A stretch of DNA of 64,000 nt from Hypsibius dujardini (Eukaryota; Tardigrada; Eutardigrada; Parachela; Hypsibiidae): the NCBI GenBank assembly GCA_001579985.1, contig LRSR01010419.1, positions 1 to 64,000 of the forward strand. Reading direction: 5' to 3'. A program made the position numbers and the translations under genes. Of this stretch, positions 59,850 to 64,000 are shown piece after piece. The notes beneath the pieces are model-generated. The model saw only the letters and a list, made by a program, of their open reading frames with translations, did not search any database and was not told the origin of the DNA. Within the stretch, counting starts at the first letter, position 1. Each line of letters opens with the position of its first letter.

Positions 59850-60639
59850 ATTTATACTTATATAAAGAAAACAGATGGATTCTTACTTGTACTCCCAAAA
59901 AGAATAAAAAAATTGAGGGTAATGAATATTACACATGGACATTTGTCTAGCTCTAGGCTAGATGGCAATACCTGTTAACAAGAAAAACAAGCCCGACGTC
60001 ACAATAAATTGTTATACCAATTTGAGATCTCTGGGGCTGTGCCTTAAACTCAACGCAAAAACATGATTATAAAATTAACTGTTTATCCACTTAAATACTT
60101 CCGGTACAGGAAGAGAACAATTGATAAAAACCACTGAATTGTATGGCATGGGAGGCTATTACGGCGGGGGGGGGGAGGCTGCAGTAATTGAGGATAAACC
60201 CTCGTCCTTCGTACTGCTTACCTGACAGCATTAATTATCATTACGCCGATTAACATTATAATTGGCACGCTTCTGTGCTAGGACCGGGAATTAATATGTG
60301 CGTCATAATTCTCGCTAATGTGGGGCAAAATGTCTGATACTTTGTCCTGCAGATGTGGTTTCCACTTCTCCTTCCGTAGTTACCGCACGTACCCTTTTAC
60401 ATCACGGCTAATCAGGGAGATTCCTATAGGAGAAGTCGGTAATTATATTCCGGTGGCGTCGAAAACCTTTCAAGCCCATTTACAAGTCGCCCTTCCCGTT
60501 CCAGTCCCATCCTGATGTCAGAGGATGCGTAGTATGTCCACTCTGTAAAAGGTCTCCTTCTAATCTCTCTTTCAATATTTATTGCCAATTTTGTCCTGTA
60601 TGGGACCGCAAAAATACCGGGGCGCTCGATAATAAATCC
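59850..60639. other. Gene-free stretch upstream of GPCR D
   Basis: It contains the presumed promoter of GPCR D; an AT-rich TATATAAG-type sequence lies immediately 5' of the start codon on the minus strand. No coding sequence is supported. Confidence 0.45.
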
Positions 60640-62340
60640 AGAGGTTCCGAGCAGTAGGTGGTTCGTCAGAGAGTATCGGAAGGTCCGATCGAACGGCAAA
60701 GCGTTGACGGTCAGCTGATCGGAGGAGTGGACAGTCCGCTATAATGATGGAAAGCGCGTAGACCGACGGTTAAAGCAGCTGATGGTCGGCCAGATCGATA
60801 GAAGGTTCCACCGAGTGGAAAACCATTAATCGATAAATGGTCGGAGCAGACGGTTCGTCAGAATGATGAAAGGCTGGGCCTAATACTAAACAGCGGAAAG
60901 GCCGACGCTCAATGTAGTTGACATCTGTCAAAGTGATGGACAGTTTGACCGAGTGGCCAACCGCAGCATACTAGGCCATATAGCTGACTTTGGTGACCTT
61001 TGAAGACCTTTAAAGGTCATCGGAGAAAAAAAAATTAAAAAAAAATATAATAAATAAATATATTTATATAAATAACATTATAAAGATATCGCGCCTAGCT
61101 ATATGATTGAGTAACTATTATCATTAGTAGTCCATTATGTCTTAATCGTCGTCTTCCATTAGCTACTTTCTTTGTTTTTCCATTTACCTTTGGCCACCTT
61201 CTTTCTCTCTTGTCTCTTGTCGTCTGTACTATTTAATCTCTTGGTGTAGTGTATGTTTGGTCAGTACAACCAGTAATACTATTCTTTCCGTTTGTGCTCG
61301 CTACAAAGATATATATAAAATAAAATAATATTTATATATTTATTTAGATTTAAAAACAAAAAAGGGCTTTGGACTATACTTTCTTCGAACATTCTTTGCC
61401 TGGATGACAATATCTTGCTGCTGAAAATAGAGCACCTTCCACAAACTTATATAGCATACAGTGCATATAAATACGTGGCGATATACATTATATACTACTG
61501 TTATTATAGATTATCTTGTATATATACGAGTGGCAAACTGAAATTAATGCCACTTGATTCATGTAACGGTCCCACTTATTTTCCAACTGTTTGCCATCAT
61601 AATAAACATTTACCTCTCGCCAATTGATTTCAAACGGTTTTATAGTAATCTAATCAAAACTCGAGGAGTAAAAATATTGTTAATGAAGTCATACTTGCTT
61701 TACTTGATCGCAGGAAATCGGAGCCATAACTTCTTCTATTTAGTAAAGAAGCCTAGTAGTAGCCTATCTATGTAGTATTCGGAGTCGCGTGGAGTCCTGA
61801 AGTCAGGCAAAAAGTCCTGTGCTTGTAAAGTGAAAGTAAATGCAACTGAAAGGGTAAGACCCGAGTTATATATCCCTCTCATCTCGCGCAATTAGTCAAA
61901 AGTCTGATTTTATTGTTCCTTCTCTTTGTTGAACTTATCCAACCCTCACTTCTGTCTGATTTCCTTTGCAACGTTATCCCAATTGGTTTAAAGTCAATTT
62001 CTCTGAAAAAACCCTCTTTGTAGAGTTTCCGGATGACAAACACAATGATTCTTGTCTCTCCAGTACCCTTTCAAATGTATTTTTGCGATTGGTTTAAAGT
62101 TATTTTCGAGTTATCTGACCCACTTGTTCTACTGTCCCTAAGTGAATCATATGACTATCTTTTCGGTTTGTTTTTTTTATTTCACACTTCAACTAAACAA
62201 GATCCACCACAAGACAACCTAAGCATCATCAACGTAAGCTATAACTTCATGACATCAGCTCGCACACCTTCACGGACACGCCCTTTGCATCTCAGACACA
62301 TGCTCGGACAGGTATCGGCACTATTTCTCCACCCAGAGAA

Positions 62341-62682
62341 TCAGCATAGGCGGCCACTCGCTTCCGGTGACGCTTCGATGTGGTACTGGGCGTACGCGGA
62401 GTCCTTCTCAAAATCGTCGCGAAGGAGAGCCAGTTTGATTAGCAGTTCTACGTTCTAGCAGTTCTAGCAGCTTTTGTCCTCGATGCTGGAGACGTAGCTC
62501 ACGAGCTCGGATGACCTTAAACTGTAGTCGCTCCTTCAGCATCTTCCGATGCTCGAGGTTGAAGTCCTGACGACTTGCGGGAGTAGATGGGATCTTCACA
62601 AAGTTGGCCGCCAGGTGCAGAACGCGCTCGACGTACATGTTCGACTGGAACTCGTGCTTGGCGCGGGCGAGGAGAGCCATTT
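62341..62682 (-). pseudogene. Unidentified helical coding segment with a short internal duplication
   Basis: After an acceptor-like TTTTGTACTAG (minus strand) an ATG opens a Lys/Arg/Leu-rich, predicted helical stretch (ALLARAKHEF, then RQDFNLEHRKMLKERLQFK and RARELRLQHR). A tandem CTGCTAGAA repeat at about 62443-62475 then shifts the frame, and the original frame ends at 62408. The other frame continues in similar style (LALLRDDFEKDSAYAQYHIE) to TGA at 62341-62343. A 16-bp duplication would explain the shift. It is inside the foldback-like structure, so it may be a captured host exon. I do not recognise the family. Confidence 0.4.
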
Positions 62683-63000
62683 CTAGTACAAAACAAAATA
62701 ACCATTAGGTACCTGAAGGAAAACACGTAGCCAGCAAGATAAAATCACGTTTTTTTACCGTTTGGATAACTGGAAGGAAGAACTTTTCGGTATTGAAAAG
62801 GAGTGTAACTTGAAACATAAATGACGTCACATCTATGATCTGGACAGCATGTTCAGCAAAAACATAGGAAAAGAGGACTCACTCTTCTAGATCCTGGAGA
62901 TGATTCCGTTGCTGAACAGAAAACTGAAACGAAATATTGCTGGCCCCCCCCCCCGATTTATATATCCCGAAGGAGCCATAGCATTTGTCGAAAGTCTGAT

Positions 63001-63141
63001 CCTACATTATTTTTATTTATTTAGTTATATTTATTCATATTTATTTGATTATATTTATTTTCATTTTTTTATTTAATTATATGTATTTTTATTCATTTAT
63101 TTAAATTTATTTATTTATTTTTATTTTTATTTATTTTTCTC
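63001..63141. repeat. TTTATTTA low-complexity tract
   Basis: About 140 bp of TTTATT-type repeats next to the right inner arm of the foldback-like structure. A related A-rich run (61027-61090) borders the left inner arm. Confidence 0.8.
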
Positions 63142-63497
63142 TGATGACCTTTAAAGGTCTCCAAAGGTCACCAAAATCATCTGAATGGCCTAGTATGCTG
63201 CTGTTGATAAATAAATGCCCGGAAGAGTGGATGATTCGTCAGCAGGAAAAAGGTTCGACCAAAGAGTGAGCAGTGGATTGATCGACGGTTCACGAAGCGC
63301 CCAACCATGAACCTTACTCTATCCGGCAAACCGTCAACTGTTCTGACCATCCGTCCATCAACTGGCCACGCAATCAGTCAAACATTTGGCCTAACACATA
63401 TACACTAAATGGTCCACTAATCCGGCAATCTGGGCAGTAAATGTCGGCAACTACGCCTAACCTTTCCGCTATCCTTCCTGAAGATATATATGTCTAC

Positions 63498-63827
63498 TGT
63501 TGGGTGGTACCCAACAGTTACGCAACACTTACTAGTAGCATAGTCTATCTACCTAGTTAACCCATTCCTACCTACCCTCACATTCTATAATGTAGTTACT
63601 CAGCTATTATCGCGTACATAATTCCGCCATGTCGGCAGGAAATAGTACGTTAGATCAGGAACTATTCCATATCCTTGACTATATAAGTGTGTGTTCTACA
63701 GTAATTTGGCACAATTCCTTCCTTTCTCATTTAACAATAAAGTCTTCTCACTATTCTTCTCCTAATACTCAGTCTAATAGCTTAAATGTTCAGTTTCTTC
63801 CGTCCTAGTAGGGACGGAGGCCTAACA
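63498..63827 (+). mobile_element. LTR of a retrotransposon at the window edge
   Basis: The 330-bp sequence starts TGTTGGG and ends CCTAACA, an imperfect terminal inverted repeat of the TG...CA kind. Inside are a TATA-like CTATATAAG (63680-63688) and an AATAAAG poly(A) signal (63736-63742), the usual U3-R arrangement. Directly after it TTTGGTTCCGG, then TGGCGACTAG, could be tRNA primer-binding sequence. The internal region (63828 onward) runs out of the window, so family (Ty3/gypsy or BEL/Pao), age and completeness cannot be judged. Confidence 0.65.
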
Positions 63828-64000
63828 TTTGGTTCCGGAAAGCAGTGGCGACTAGAAAAGAAGGAACCTTTTCCAGCTCGTGAACAATGACCTTTATCAG
63901 GGTTCTCCTCACTTCGAACGATCTTTCTTCTGACCTTGATATTTCACTCACCGTCAAACGGAGTGAAGAATCGGGGAACGAAGTTAACTAGTAGAGTGAA

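Larger units (their letters stand above)
60640..63490. mobile_element. Second foldback-like structure with subrepeat arms
   Basis: The inner parts of two flanking arms are clear inverted copies: left GCAGCATACTAGGCCAT then TTTGGTGACCTTTGAAGACC (60964-61040), right the reverse complement at 63134-63203, both bordered by A- or T-rich runs. Outside these, both arms (60640-60963 and 63204-63490) are degenerate repeats rich in GTTGACGGT and CCGTCAAC-type motifs, similar in style to the element in GPCR D intron 2. Outer ends cannot be fixed by eye. The roughly 2.1-kb interior holds AT-rich sequence and one coding-like segment (62341-62682). Confidence 0.45.

Overview
This window is metazoan nuclear DNA. 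It has spliced genes with GT-AG introns, Pol III tRNA genes, many small TA-flanked inverted-repeat DNA elements and very abundant TCTG/CAGA tetranucleotide repeats. The gene content fits a protostome invertebrate: a PDZ-GEF with the Gef26/RAPGEF2 architecture, a tandem array of divergent rhodopsin-like GPCRs, and a decayed bacterial-type haloperoxidase. A tardigrade is my best guess, but only a guess; nothing I can read fixes the phylum.

Layout. 1-15 kb: three tandem paralogous rhodopsin-like GPCR genes on the minus strand (1455-3398, 7202-9551, 12841-14792), with MITE-like elements between and inside them and one unidentified plus-strand coding fragment (11240-11610). 15.5-16.7 kb: an internally deleted Tc1/mariner element with very long terminal inverted repeats, then a small secreted cysteine-rich protein gene on the minus strand. 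17.5-18.7 kb: a broken alpha/beta-hydrolase (non-haem haloperoxidase family) gene on the minus strand. 19.3-21.0 kb: the gene for mitochondrial small-subunit ribosomal protein mS37 (CHCHD1), in three exons on the minus strand. 21-27.4 kb: no gene recognised; tetranucleotide arrays and probably upstream sequence of the next gene. 27.4-53.2 kb: one large plus-strand gene, a PDZ-GEF/RAPGEF2-6 orthologue of 17 exons and 1469 codons plus stop, with a 15.2-kb third intron. 53.6-54.2 kb: two tRNA-Thr genes on the minus strand. 56.1-59.8 kb: a fourth, canonical class A GPCR with three exons on the minus strand; its second intron carries a foldback element. 60.6-63.5 kb: a second foldback-like structure with an unidentified coding segment inside. 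63.5 kb to the end: the LTR of a retrotransposon running off the window edge.

How the parts relate. The large gene encodes a Rap guanine-nucleotide exchange factor: two cyclic-nucleotide-binding-like folds, REM, PDZ, RA and Cdc25 catalytic domains, with a C-terminal PDZ ligand. GPCRs A-C share a family-specific sequence that lacks several class A hallmark residues, while GPCR D keeps them. The most unusual structural pattern is that introns of the Rap GEF gene are filled with TCTG or CAGA arrays whose sense orientation often differs between neighbouring introns, so many exons are flanked by mutually complementary intronic sequence.
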